DNA of 64,000 nt from Nothophaeocryptopus gaeumannii. Taxonomy: Eukaryota; Ascomycota; Dothideomycetes; Mycosphaerellales; Mycosphaerellaceae. Both the position numbers and the translations under genes were made by a program. The stretch covers positions 1,426,001-1,490,000 of the forward strand of contig JASISA010000009.1 of the NCBI GenBank assembly GCA_031771865.1, read 5' to 3'. The notes below the pieces were generated by a model that did no database searches, was not told the origin of the DNA, and worked only from the letters and a program-made list of their open reading frames with translations. Positions within the stretch are counted from its first letter, which is position 1. Every line of letters starts with the position of its first letter. Of the stretch, positions 23,432 through 34,051 are shown in pieces.

Positions 23432-23515
23432 TGGGTACTAGCTGGTGGTTGATCCGCTGTATTGCTCGTCGGATTGACCCTTGTCCTTGCTCCGGTACAA
23501 TGGTCTTAGCCCTGT

Positions 23516-24971
23516 TCACCGCCCCAACTGGCCTCCCAAACCTCTGTAGTGTTCGCTTTCTACTGCTGTTCCTATTGGCCTCCTGCCTGGGACATATTCG
23601 CGGCTTGTCCGGGTAGCTGTTTGTCCTCTCCTCCCATTCGCTCCTTGCTGTAGAGGAGGGGAAGGCAGAGGAGAAGTAGAGCTAGGAGTACTGTAGGTTA
23701 GCTTAGCCATGTAGCTCGCCCCTATCTTCTTCATGCTCTGAATCTTGTCCTTGATTGCTTGTCTCTTTGAGCACATATAGTGCCAAGCTGGGTGGTTCTG
23801 ACTGCAATTTCCGCATTTACTGTGCTTTGATCGGTCTGCCTCTGCAAGCTTCTCGTGCGCACATTCTCTTATGTTATGGCTTCCTCCACCTTGCACACAC
23901 CGTACCGTTTGTGCACCTTGTGCCGATATGGCCATATCTTTGGCAGTTGAAGCACTGTGTTATTGTCCATTGGTGGTCCCATTCTTCAGTGTCGTGGAGC
24001 ACTCCGGAGATGATAATGCCCTTCTCTACCGCAGCTCTGGCAGCTTCCACCGTCTTCAGTTCGACTACTAGAGTGCTCTGTTTCTTTGTTCCCGTTGCTA
24101 TAGCTTTCTGGCCCTTCCACCAGGCATTCTGTACTTGGATTCCGGGTATTAGCCGCTTGTTGTCTTCCTCAATTGACTGGATCCGCTGTGTAGTAGGGTC
24201 GTTTCCTGCAACTGTAACAAAGTGGACTTGGACTGGGAAGGTTTTCTGTGCTATTCTTGCCTCCTTCAAGACCTTGCCTAGGCCTTGGGTGTCTGCCGCC
24301 ATTCGGTTCCTTGCTGCAGGGTCCGTAGTCGTGAGAACTAGTCCATCGGGGACCTTCTTGACTGCGACTACATGTGCCCAGTTCCCTCCTTCTGCAGTAA
24401 AACGCGAAACAATCCGGGTAGCTTCAGCATCCCTAAGCTCAGCCCTAGTCGCTTCGTTGTCTACGTGAATCTTGAGGGAGCACGCAGCTCTTTGTGCTTT
24501 GATGCTAGACAGCTGGGCTGGCTGTTGGGCTGCGACTGTAGCCCAGGTTGTCTTTGGTCCTGGACTCTGCTCTATCTTCTTCTGAATCTGTGTAATACTC
24601 CTCCGTTGGATAGATTCCAGAGTGGCTTCCTGGTTGGTGCGCTTCGTGGTCCGCGCTGCAGTTGAGTGAATCATATCCAGAATCATCTGGATTGCCCTCT
24701 CTGGTTGGAGGGAGGAGTGTTGACTCTGATGCATCAGTTCAGCTGCCTCATTCTGAATCTCTTTCAGGGCCTCCCAAGGTGAGAGGGGACCCTGCTGGTT
24801 CTTGTTTACTGCTGCGTTCTTCTCTCTATACCCCTTCTCTTGGGAGGTTGGGTAGGAAGCTAGATTGATACTCCCTGTATCTCTGCCTGTAGTAGTTTCT
24901 TCAGTAACCTCTTGAAATGGCTCTAGTCCGTTGTCTGTGCCTGAGGCAGCACAGCCTTGTGCACTGGCCAT
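23516..24971 (-). pseudogene. LINE copy 2 ORF1, gag-like with zinc knuckles (frameshifted)
   Basis: Open from ATG at 24971 for 365 residues, then continued in another frame to 23516. The central part is a predicted RNA-binding region rich in Ala, Thr and charged residues. A CCHC zinc knuckle, CFNCQRYGHIGTRC (C-x2-C-x4-H-x4-C), is near residues 340-353, and further Cys/His pairs (KCGNCSQNHPAWHYMC) lie in the second frame. The break is a 2-nt deletion near 23893, inside the second knuckle, where copy 1 retains both bases. ORF1 proteins of this clade bind the element RNA. As it stands, a product would lose the distal knuckles. Confidence 0.82.
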
Positions 24972-25149
24972 GCTTGGCAGAGAATTCTCTTCTTCTGATG
25001 CTGAGAATCAGTATTTTCGAGCGCTGACTGCGCACCCGCCAACAGCGGCGTGTAGCCGTGCTTTGGATGCGTATATTGCCTTGATAGGTTCCGTATGTTC
25101 TGAGGTTTTGGTAATGCCGCCTCCCCAAATTCGTTCGAGGTTATGGATT

Positions 25150-25757
25150 TGATCCTATAATCTAGTATAGAATCCTCCTATACCGTAGGTTATAGATTAA
25201 CCGTTCGTAATTAACTTTATTAAACGCTCCTATTATATTAAGTAATAATACCGAGGCTACCTTACCTTTCTTCTACGTAGTCTAAACGCTTTAAAGGATG
25301 TACTATAGTGCGTCTCTAGTCGATCTACCCGCTTACGCTATTTAGTTTTAAGGAAGTAACTTATGTTCCTATATAGCCTATCCTATTTTCCGTGTAACTA
25401 TTGCTTCTAGTATCTTACTAATATACAATAGAAGGGCAATAGGCCTCTATCCCTTTAGAGTAGATAAGTCTTTACTCGCCTTCTATAGCATAATCGTTCT
25501 AGCTTTCCGAAACTAGGCTAGGTAGTAGCTAATTAAAATATACTATTAGAAGATGTATTAGAGGATAGGGAGTAGCTAAGCTAGGCACTTCTTAATACAT
25601 CTATTTAGTATCTCGTCGAGGCCGGGAGCCTTGTCGTTTAGTAGTCTTTAGACTACTTTTTGTACCTCCTCTTCTATAATTTCGTATGCTATATTAATAG
25701 GTTCTAGGTATATAGTACTCTCGATATCTAATATATCTACGGGCTCTAGTATTAGTA
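25150..25757 (-). mobile_element. LINE internal fragment (copy 4), RIP-degraded
   Basis: About 600 bases matching the reverse-transcriptase part of ORF2 (copy 2 positions about 21640-22235), same strand as copy 2, with many CA/TG to TA changes. Both ends are truncated. It lies immediately beyond the 5' end of copy 2. Confidence 0.8.
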
Positions 25758-27240
25758 GGCATATAATTACGAATCCCCGGCTAACGATAGATCTACCCTA
25801 TAGGGTAGATCTAAAATTACACTAGAGCTATATAAGGTAGAGTAATAAGTCCTACCTACGCTTTCCTATACGAAGGTCTCGACTCTTGCTACGAATAGCT
25901 TACTATATACCCTAATGTTTCGAGGGAGAGGCCTAGGCCCTAAAGCCTCTCTTCCTACGCTCTATACTCTATTTGCTCCTTAAGCCTTAGTTACGCTCCT
26001 TCGGTTTACGCTATACGTATACTATTCGCTTCTCTTCTAAGACCGACGTGCGTATCCGTCCTCTTAGGCTAGGTAGATAGTATCTTAGTCGCTACTATTA
26101 CCTACTACGCCCTAGGAGAGCGACTCCCTTCGCGTTACTATACCGTATCTCTTTGGATATAGCTAGCTACGTCTCGTAGGTTTACTCGGATAGTAGTTCC
26201 TCGCTAGGTAACTACCTCCTTACGTTTCTACCTACTAACTAATACGTAATATCCCCTCGCACGCCTCCTTCTATCCCCTTCCTCCGCTACTACTACCCGC
26301 CTCTCTATAACCCCGCCTACCCGCTCCTCTATATATTGCATCTAGTGTCTCTAAGCTCTTCTATCTAACCGCTAGACTAGGTATCCTATACTAACCTAGG
26401 TAAAACCCTCCTACCCGTACTTAAGTAATTAATAGGCCCTTACGGTCTTCGTGCCTATTCTATTACCTACTAACTAACGCTATACTCTAAGCTCTTTAAC
26501 TCCGTCTACCCTAAGTATATAAAGTGTAAATAGCTAGCCTTAATAGACGCGCCTCGATATAGTTTCGTTAAGTTCCTTCTAAAGACGTATATCGATTCTC
26601 TTATATACTAGAGGTATCCTATCTATAGCTTAGGCAATCGGGTTCCGCGGCTCCCCTATACGCTTTATAGGAAGAGTAGACTCGTTTCCTATATAAGTAA
26701 GCTACTATTAGATAGTTTTTATACCCGTTTTAATAGTAGTCCTCTATTTAGTATAGTCTTAGCGCTACTATATAGTATTAAAATGCGCCTGGAAGTCGTA
26801 CTCTACTACTCCTACTCTATCTAAGAAGATTTAGCTCTATATAGCGAGTACGTAGGTTCGTAGCTAGTACTACGTATAGGTACTTCTTATCGCTAGCCTA
26901 GTATAGTAGTAGAATAGGTAGCTATAATTACGTCTTTACTAGTAAATGTATTAAAGAAGGCTCGTAGTAGTAGAGCCTTAGAAAGTATACTACTAGGTTA
27001 GCGTCGATATAGTAATTATAGAGGGACTAGATATAATACCCGTATATATTAGAATAATAGAGAAGGGTCTTCTAAATCTAATAAGAGTATAATATTTATA
27101 GGTTCTCTATTTAATAGTAATAAAAATAGATAATCTATAATGCGAGTTAGTCGTACTAAGGAAAATTGACTAGCTCGCTTCTATAACTAGCTCGCTTATA
27201 GAATACGTTATCTTAGATATATTCGGCTTATCTAATAGTC
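25758..27240. repeat. RIP-degraded DNA, unidentified
   Basis: About 1.5 kb of TA-rich sequence between the LINE fragment and the right end of the pogo-like element. It should include the missing N-terminal transposase part if no further deletion occurred, but I could not read it. Some short stretches (25980-26350) are less TA-rich. No usable ORF. Confidence 0.5.
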
Positions 27241-27274
27241 TTAGATCTGCAAGCGCCTTCTCAATCTAATCCAT
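27241..27274 (-). pseudogene. Start of pogo-like transposase
   Basis: The ATG at 27274 lies 8 bases inside the right inverted repeat. Codons read MD, TAG, IEKALADL, resembling fungal pogo transposase N-termini; the TAG is a RIP-type change of a Gln or Trp codon. The frame continues a further 20 or so codons before becoming unrecognisable. Confidence 0.5.
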
Positions 27275-27281
27275 GGTTGTC

Positions 27282-27369
27282 GAGTTATTCACTAACAAAG
27301 ATAGGTGTATGGACTATATGAGTCTGTGCGCCATATAGGGTTGTGCACCAAGCCGGGAAACCTTCTACA
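27282..27369 (-). repeat. Right terminal inverted repeat (88 bp)
   Basis: Partner of 17918-18005. Compared with the left copy it has TA-type transitions in the outer block, as expected if this end suffered more RIP. Normal-composition DNA follows outside it. Confidence 0.75.
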
Positions 27370-28111
27370 AGCATCCCGTCCCCTGATTCTACTCGACATC
27401 AAAATGCCCATCTTGATGAGTCGAAGAGAAGCCCGCCTCTGGACCTCGATGAAAAGCCGCAAAGTGTTCCTAGAGCAGTCGGAGTTGCATGTTCATGAAA
27501 TGAATTCACCTGGATGGATGCCGAGATGTTCCACGTGAACCCGTGTGTGAGCCGCGACAACAACACGACCTTCGACGCGTTCGGCTGCATGCGATTCTGC
27601 TCTTTTCCGCCGGTACTACATTGAGGCAGCCCATTAATCACCATGGAGATCCGAGAGCGCCAGGAGCGAAATCCGCTTTGATTATGGAACGCTGTGATCT
27701 TGGAACGCGATTACTGACTGCGTTTCTCAGTGCTACGTATCTCCTGCTGAAGGCCGTACATTCGTGAAGACTGGTCTCGCGACCAGCTTGCAGCGTACAA
27801 TCACATATCAGGTCTCTCATACTCGCCTGGCGTACGCATCCTGGAACGACAGCGTCGTTACGCGACATTCCATTCAAACACCACGACACCGTCTGCCATA
27901 CGAGCTCCGATGAACAAGGGTATCTGGAAAGATTCTCTCCGTACCTGAACGCCTCGATCTCATCGCGCCCGTGCAAGCGACTCGCAATGGTGCAGCGCGT
28001 GGCCACAGTCAGACGGAGCTTACGGCCGACTGCGGCCTGCTCTTCATTACTTGCTGTGCAGTAGCAATCGTCGCGCATTCCTGGAGTCAGCGGCCCTCCG
28101 TAGCACTCATG
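27370..28111. other. Intergenic region beyond the transposon island
   Basis: Normal composition. Short frames on both strands (the longest on the - strand, 27638-28078) have no recognisable features. It probably includes the 3' UTR of the methyltransferase. Confidence 0.4.
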
Positions 28112-29156
28112 TCAATTAATGCCAGATCGATCACGATGTCTTAGCCTGAAAGCCAGCAGCATCGGTGTCTGCTGGAAGTTATGATACGACTGAGCCTGCG
28201 AAAGAACAGGCTCGCCCTCAAAAGCTGGTTCTCGCATGGCATCCAGTACGAGGTTATTCCTGAAGAAAGGATCCATGAGCGCCCAAAATGGACGATGGAA
28301 GACCCATAGTGGCTCTGGCTGTCCGCGCACAGCTTCACTCCTCGACGGAGGAATGTTGAGGTATTTTGGCACTTTAATGTAGGTGCTGAGTTGTTGTTTG
28401 CCGGTCTTGGGGTCTTCAAAGATCTCCATTCCTCGGTGACCGGCAGGTTTAGAAAATGCTGGATGTAAGTCAACAATGACAATACGGCCATTGGGCTTCA
28501 GCATTGTCGGTAATGCTTTGGCTATTGGCTCCAGGTCTGGAAGCGACTTCAGTGTTGTACTGCAGGTAATTATGTCGAATTTGCCCTCATGCACCCTGCG
28601 AGACTGTTAGCTGGTGCCTGGGCGAGAGAGTTGGCAATGCTGACATGTGCTTTCGGCCATCCATATACTCGGCCATGATCTTGGAGCTCATCAAATCAAT
28701 GAAGTCATACTCGATATGACCGTCAAGATTCTCCCGCTTGAAGCGCTCTCGTCCCTTTTGCAGCATGGCCTCTGAGTAGTCCAGGCCAGTGACATGGGCT
28801 CCAAGTTTGGCGAACCTGCGGGCGATGATACCACTGCCAGCTCCCAGATCCAGGACTGTCTCACCAGGTCTCCAGTCCGCTAAGTGATCAACTTGGGGTA
28901 ATAGACATTGCGTAAACATATCATTGCCATCGTCGGCCCTGCCATTCACCTCTGGTGACTGGGATAGCTCCCAGTGGTCGGCGATAGCATCCCAGGCATT
29001 TCGGTTGTCTTGGTGGAGCGTGACCAAATCGTCATTGAGGTCACCGTTGACAAGACCCGATGCATCGATAACATTAGCTGGTTGCCTGTAGTCCATCGTT
29101 GGGTAGAATTCTTCCAGCACTGAATACGCCGAATCTCTTCTCTGGAGGAGCTGCAT
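28112..29156 (-). CDS. Class I SAM-dependent methyltransferase
   Basis: Exons 28645-29156 and 28112-28595 with a 49 nt intron (GTCAGC donor, GCTAACA branch, CGCAG acceptor) give 331 residues. Motif I, TVLDLGAGSGIIARRF, is at about residues 98-113, followed by the acidic loop GLDYSE; post-motifs FDIITC and LKPNGRIVIVDLHP follow the splice junction. This is a UbiE/Coq5-like Rossmann methyltransferase of the small-molecule type. The substrate cannot be read from sequence; a metabolite is likelier than protein or RNA. Start chosen at the first ATG (MQLLQRRDS); MDYRQPAN 20 codons later is an alternative. Divergent from the CorA-like gene, with a shared 504 bp upstream region. Confidence 0.82.
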
Positions 29157-29660
29157 TGGTGATCGTCAGCGGCTCGTTTTTGAAACCCCGCTTGGTCGGC
29201 AAAAGTTTGTGTTTGTGAACAACTCACTTCTTTGCGCTGCTTTCATCGAGCATTTATTTCATCGAGCATTTTCCATCTCAACAACATCTGGGCGGCGAGT
29301 GCGGCATAGATTGAAGAGGCCGATCAGGCTGAGCATACCTCAGTCATGCTGGCAAAGTGCCTGTCGCACCAGCTGCGCCCCAGCCACGGAGGCTAGACAC
29401 CACATGCCCACCTTCGTGCAGCGGGGCGATTCTCAGTCGTACCTCTGGCAATCAAGCTCATCCAAGTACTGCATAGCTGCAGTAGGGTACTGCAGATGTG
29501 CTGGCGGCTGTGGTGCGGCCTCTACTACAACTCACCATCAGGCTGAGCATGGAAGATTATAACGAGGCCCACCGCCAGGCCGTGTTCTCGAAATGCTCAG
29601 ACTCATCGTTGAGTCCGGCAGTCCTCTTGGATTAAAGTCTCATCCTTAGGTAAAACCAAA
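29157..29660. promoter_or_regulatory. Divergent promoter region
   Basis: 504 bases between the start codons of the methyltransferase (-) and the CorA-like transporter (+). CAGGCTGAGCAT occurs twice (about 29325 and 29548). No other element was placed. Confidence 0.4.
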
Positions 29661-31681
29661 ATGGGCAGTGTCTGGTCACGCTCTTCTGCCGGCTCAAAGG
29701 AAGACATAGAGCTGTCCTCGGGAAAGCCGGTTCTACCCACTCACAATCCCAATGCCACACGGCATGGCGAAGCGGACTTACTTCCTCTCTTCTCTGATAT
29801 TGAGGAGCAAGTGTTGAAACTGCCCGAGGAAAAGCGAGAAAAAGCTAGGCAGAAGATCCGTAGTTTTAGGGACGCCGTTCAGCCGCACACGGACGAAGGC
29901 GGTGATGCCAATTTCTTCGGCGATGCCTATGAGGATCTGAATGAGGAATGTGCTAAGCAATGGCACGTCGAAAAGTAAGATTGAAGCACTGCACCAATAA
30001 GTTCTGATCACTGACTATGATATCGAGCAGACCTGGTCCCTATCTCAAGTATGTGACCAAGCTGGCCGAGAAGTTCCCTCACTTGGAGAATCTCGTTCTC
30101 TGGATGCTGGTCGGATGTGCCCCTCCCAAGTGGCGATTCCTCAAATATGAAGAAAAAAGTCGCGCCAAGCGGATCCAGCGCACCAAAGTCTGTGTCATCG
30201 ACTTCAAATCAGGTCAAAAGCCAAGAAAGACACACTGTGGCGAAACACAGTTACTCGAGAATGCGCTCAATGCCAAAGGGAAAGCAGAAGATGAAGCGGA
30301 AGTGAGGCTCATCGTGGTCGAAGATCTCAGTCGTAACCTTGTAGAATCGCTAGGGGCGCGATACGACATCGATCCTTTGTTCTTTCTTTCTCACATAGGC
30401 GACTACCTGTTCCACAATCCCCGAGATCGATGGGTCGAGCTACCAAATCTGGATCTGGATGCAAGACGAAGAAATCATTTCACCATTTCATATCTTCGCC
30501 CTCGTTACTTCAAGGACGAAGATGAGTTTGCGAAGGCGGAAAAACAGAGCGGCAAATTCAACGTTCTTCGTCGGCTTGACAGCGACAGAAGCAGAAAAGG
30601 GTTTCAAAATGGACTTCTGGATAAATCAGGAGCAAGTGTGACACTTTCTCGTGCAAAGACCTCGCTCTGGGTTCAGCCTAAGCAAGCTAATGGACCATTG
30701 ACCGCAATCCTCTTGGTCGATCCTACGGTAGAAGATGGTCACCTACTCTGGGATGGCTACAGACCTTTCGACGACACGCCATCGATGAAAGACCTGGATG
30801 GAATCGATGACTTCCATGCTCCAAGCAAGGCATCATTATTCGAAGACATTGTCTATTGGTGCTTGCGCTTGGATGACGGCGATCTTGAGCTCATCAAGAA
30901 GGAGCCGAAGTATGTCGCAATGCCAATGTACAAAATGGTAGTCGCCGAATGGCTTTGTGTCCTCAAATACATGACTGCCATGTTTGGGTCGATCGAATGG
31001 AGCTTCGAGAAGCCCCACTGGGGTGAATCGCCTGGCGACATTGACGCATTGCTCCGGAGACTTTCACCCTGGCGACGCAATGTCGGCTACTATCAAACGA
31101 TGATCACCGAATCCATTGCACGACTGTTTCCACACATCGCGGCTACATATCCTAGCTCACACACAAACTTCTTCATGCCTCCTGCTGGTAGCTCCGCTTT
31201 GGACTCTCTCTGGCCAGACTTCAAAGTAATCAAGCAACAATTGGACCAGCACAAAGACAGGATCGTCAGCATTCAGACTATGGCAACCAACGCCATCAAT
31301 ACCGAAGAAGCTCGTCGTGCTGTCATGCAGAACAAGAACTTGGCACGACTCACATTCCTGGCGACCTTCTTTATTCCGCTTCAGTTTACTTCATCGTTCT
31401 TGAGTATGTCACCAAACTTCACGCAATCAACGCAGACGGTTTGGCTGTTCTTCGTCATCGGCATTCCCCTCACATTACTGGCGTTCCTTGTAGTGGACTT
31501 CACAAGGAAAAAGGGCTACACTCGGTGTCACTGGAATAAATGGACTAGCAAGAATAAAGGAAATGACGGAAGTACTCAGCAACAGAAACCAGACCCTCGC
31601 AAAACGAATACTCGCAGCCGGTCGGGAGCTTGGCCTTACTACAGATCTGATTCCTCCTTCATATTGAAGACATCGTCTTGA
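29661..31681 (+). CDS. CorA-like divalent cation transporter, variant signature
   Basis: Exons 29661-29974 and 30031-31681 with a 56 nt intron (GTAAGA to GAGCAG, CTGACT branch) give 654 residues. The long acidic and basic cytosolic part is followed by a helical stalk with KIRRAVMQN-like features. Two C-terminal membrane helices follow (LTFLATFFIPLQFTSSFL and VWLFFVIGIPLTLLAFLVV), then a basic tail, which is the CorA/ZntB topology. The signature tripeptide GMN, which follows the first helix in classical CorA, is SMS here (FLSMSPNFT). Fungal CorA-like families often diverge at this site, so transport of Mg2+ is not assured. Likely plasma or organelle membrane; ion unknown. Confidence 0.75.
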
Positions 31682-32608
31682 ATTACGAATACCTAGGGCT
31701 TGTGAGCCCACATGAGTAACGAGCAATGAACATCGACAAAGTCTGTCAACGGTATTACGATGGTATGAATATAACGGCATATATTAGCATGAGACGAAAA
31801 GCGACACCGTTCATTCATGGGCTGGGTGGTAACCGTCTTTCTAGTGCCTATCACGTGAAAAAGCTACATAGAGGACCATCGAACCTTTTCTCTCCCTTCA
31901 ACTCTGAATCTGAAACCTATGACTCCTGAAAAAGTCACACCTTGCACTAGCATCTGGATCCATCACCATCTCACTCCCTTCCTCCGCAATCCTCAACACC
32001 CTAAACCCAACCAAATCTCCCACTCCCAAATCAACTCCCCCTCCACTCACATAACTCTCCCACCTTTCCGCCCTCGTCCTCACCCCGCCGTTCGGATCTC
32101 CAGTCACAGCGAGAGATATCCAGTTGCCAACCCTTCAGTCCCGAGCTCTGTGATGCCGACCAAAGATATTGCATGATCCGTGAACCTACGATGGTACGCC
32201 GAGACTGGTGGAGCCATCGGATCCAAATGGCGAGAAGCATTGCCTTCGAGACGGAAGACGGAAACCGTGCTATCGCATCTCCATACATCAAACCGCGATG
32301 TTTGTTCACCGAGAAATTCGTTGTCTTGCTGATGGGCTTGAAGTCGTGTTACACGGCCTGGAGGGCAGGGAGACCAATCACCTGAGCGGTCGAGGTCATC
32401 TTTACCAAGCAGGCCCGAGCAAGTGAATGACAGGGGATCCTAAAGCATAAGCGCGTTGAGCCCCGACCGCACCTCTGACTCTTTCCTGAATGGAATCATT
32501 GATGATACTCAAATGAGATCGCGAAGGTATTCGAAAGGCCATGGTAAAATGCAATGCTTTTCATTTCGCTCGAACGCTGATCAATAATCAAGTGGCAGGA
32601 CTCTGTCA
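31682..32608. other. Intergenic region with possible gene debris
   Basis: 927 bases between the CorA-like gene (+) and the MFS gene (-, 3' end). On the - strand 32309-31898, pieces in two frames have protein-like composition (FSVNKHRGLMYGDAIARFP, then SGGGVDLGVGDLVGFRVL), as if a gene were broken by frameshift. The family was not recognised, and chance is possible. Confidence 0.3.
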
Positions 32609-34051
32609 TCACTTTTTCTGACGCAGCCAGCCTCCACACCACAATGCAACTGGCACTGCACTTGCGCCAGCGAGGACACCAAGGGATAGACTCATCGTAT
32701 TCCAGCCAGCGGCATCCATGACAAAACCGGACCAAAGAGGTCCGATCGCATTACCAGAGGCCCAAGCCATATTGAAGAGCGCATACGCCTGCGAATACGA
32801 CCCTCTGACGTCCAATCCGGCATCCTTGTCTTCTTGGTCGAGCTGCGTAGCACCGTGCGTGATCTCTGCGAATACTGGCTCCAGAATCAGAGCCATGCAG
32901 CAGCCAATCAGCGTGAGCAGTACGCACAGGAGCGCTTTCTGTCTGATGCTGTCGTGACCCACGAGCCTGAGCAGGATCAGAGAGACGGAGAGCAGCGAGA
33001 AGCCTGCTACAGCAAACCATCGCCCTCCGAATCGATCAGTGAACTTGCCGACAATAGGTCCGAAGACGGCTGGAAATGAGAGAGGCAAGAAGATGAGTCC
33101 GCCGCCTGTTGCATTCCAGCCGAAGGTGTTGTTGACCATGAGTGGCAGTACTGTCTGGAAGCCTGAGAAGATAGCTGCGAGGACCATGGTTCCCCAGAGT
33201 GTGACGATCATGCGGGTTGAGAGGAAGAGACGAAGGATACGAGGAAGTCTGTAAAGCCTAGGAATGGTGGACGAGCGTTGAATGTTTGGGTGAATGAGGT
33301 CCGTGGTAGACGACGAGTCATCTTCGGTACCTGTGACGGTGACTATCATACCGACTTCCATGTCCTTAGAAGATGATTCCTGCTCTATTGTGGCGGCAGG
33401 CTTCTCCTTCATCACAAGTCGTAGCAGTATGTCGAGCCCGACTATGCCGATGATAAGTCCGAAGACGGCATTGTAACCGCACTCGGCGAAGACGATGCCT
33501 CCGAGGAAGGGTGCGATGAGTGAACCGGCATTGAGAGCGATTCCAACATATCCCATGTACTCTCCAACGTGGTTCTGTCCAACTGTGTCAACCAGAACCG
33601 CCAGGCCGGTGGTCCAGACTATCGTGCTGGCGAACCCCTGTAATATCCGGCCAACGACCTGCGTTGCGATGTTCGGGGCGACCCATAGGAGTATTGTTGC
33701 TCCGAGGAGCACAATCAATCCAAGTAGAAATGGCGTTCGTCGTGACGTGCTGCGATCCGAGTACCATCCCCACGGTGCTAGAAGTTCTCAGCATGTGTCA
33801 GTGTTCCGGTTTCGGACGCTTTTTGTACCTGACGTGATGAAACAGGCAATGCCAAACACGCCGAGCAAAATTGCTACCCAGGCTTGGACTCTGTCTTCGG
33901 GTATGTGTGCTCGCTCATTTAGAGCGAAAGGAAGGATTGGGACGATTGCCGCGAATAGGAACTGATCGGTGAAGACGGCGTATGCGATGACGAAGGTAAT
34001 GAATGGTTTCGATGATCTGAACGATGAGTATGCCCTTCGGAATGCCTCCAT
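32609..34051 (-). CDS. MFS permease, DHA1 / vesicular amine transporter type
   Basis: Exons 33829-34051 and 32609-33777 with a 51 nt intron (GTACAA to TTCTAG) encode 463 residues with about 12 hydrophobic helices. The first, FVIAYAVFTDQFLFAAIVPILPF, carries the TDxxxxxxxVP(I/L)xP pattern of this family. Splicing restores the loop 2-3 motif APWGWYSDRSTSRRTP. A central cytosolic loop of about 60 residues is acidic and Ser-rich, and a second domain begins near ILRLFLSTRMIVTLWG. It is a proton-coupled exporter or importer of small organic molecules at the plasma or vacuole membrane; substrate unknown. No metabolic cluster partners beside it. Confidence 0.85.

Larger units (their letters stand above)
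19966..25141 (-). mobile_element. Tad1-like LINE retrotransposon, copy 2 (young, nearly intact)
   Basis: About 5.2 kb element on the - strand with 5' leader (to 25141), ORF1 (24971-23516), ORF2 (23431-20180) and a short TAA-repeat 3' tail at 19966-19979. Unlike its surroundings it keeps normal CA and TG content, so it arrived after, or escaped, most RIP. Damage is limited: one 2-nt deletion in ORF1, three 1-nt deletions and three TAG codons in ORF2. Its 3' end abuts the copy 3 fragment, and beyond its 5' end lies a RIPed internal fragment of another copy, so it sits inside older LINE debris. No clean target-site duplication was found. Confidence 0.9.
17918..27369 (-). mobile_element. Fot1/pogo-like DNA transposon, split by nested LINEs and RIP-degraded
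   Basis: Bounded by an 88 bp inverted repeat pair (17918-18005 and 27282-27369). Inside, on the - strand, a transposase begins at the right end (ATG at 27274, just inside the repeat: MD, stop, then IEKALADLRLLDKPN). Its DDE-domain remainder is at 19610-18100, just inside the left repeat. About 6 kb of LINE sequence and other TA-rich DNA lies between. The architecture of terminal repeats, transposase start next to one end and C-terminus next to the other, agrees with one pogo-type element opened by later insertions. A TA dinucleotide occurs near both outer ends, compatible with a TA target duplication but not proof of it. Confidence 0.65.

Noticed and set aside
17908..27380. A clear target-site duplication flanking the pogo-like element
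   Set aside because: Beyond a possible TA at each end the flanks do not match; recorded as unproven.
27638..28078. 146-codon - strand frame as a gene
   Set aside because: No ATG context, motif or codon pattern; overlapped by other frames; more likely 3' flank of the methyltransferase.
31898..32309. Protein-like - strand pieces as a definite pseudogene
   Set aside because: Too short and the family is not recognised; recorded only as possible debris.
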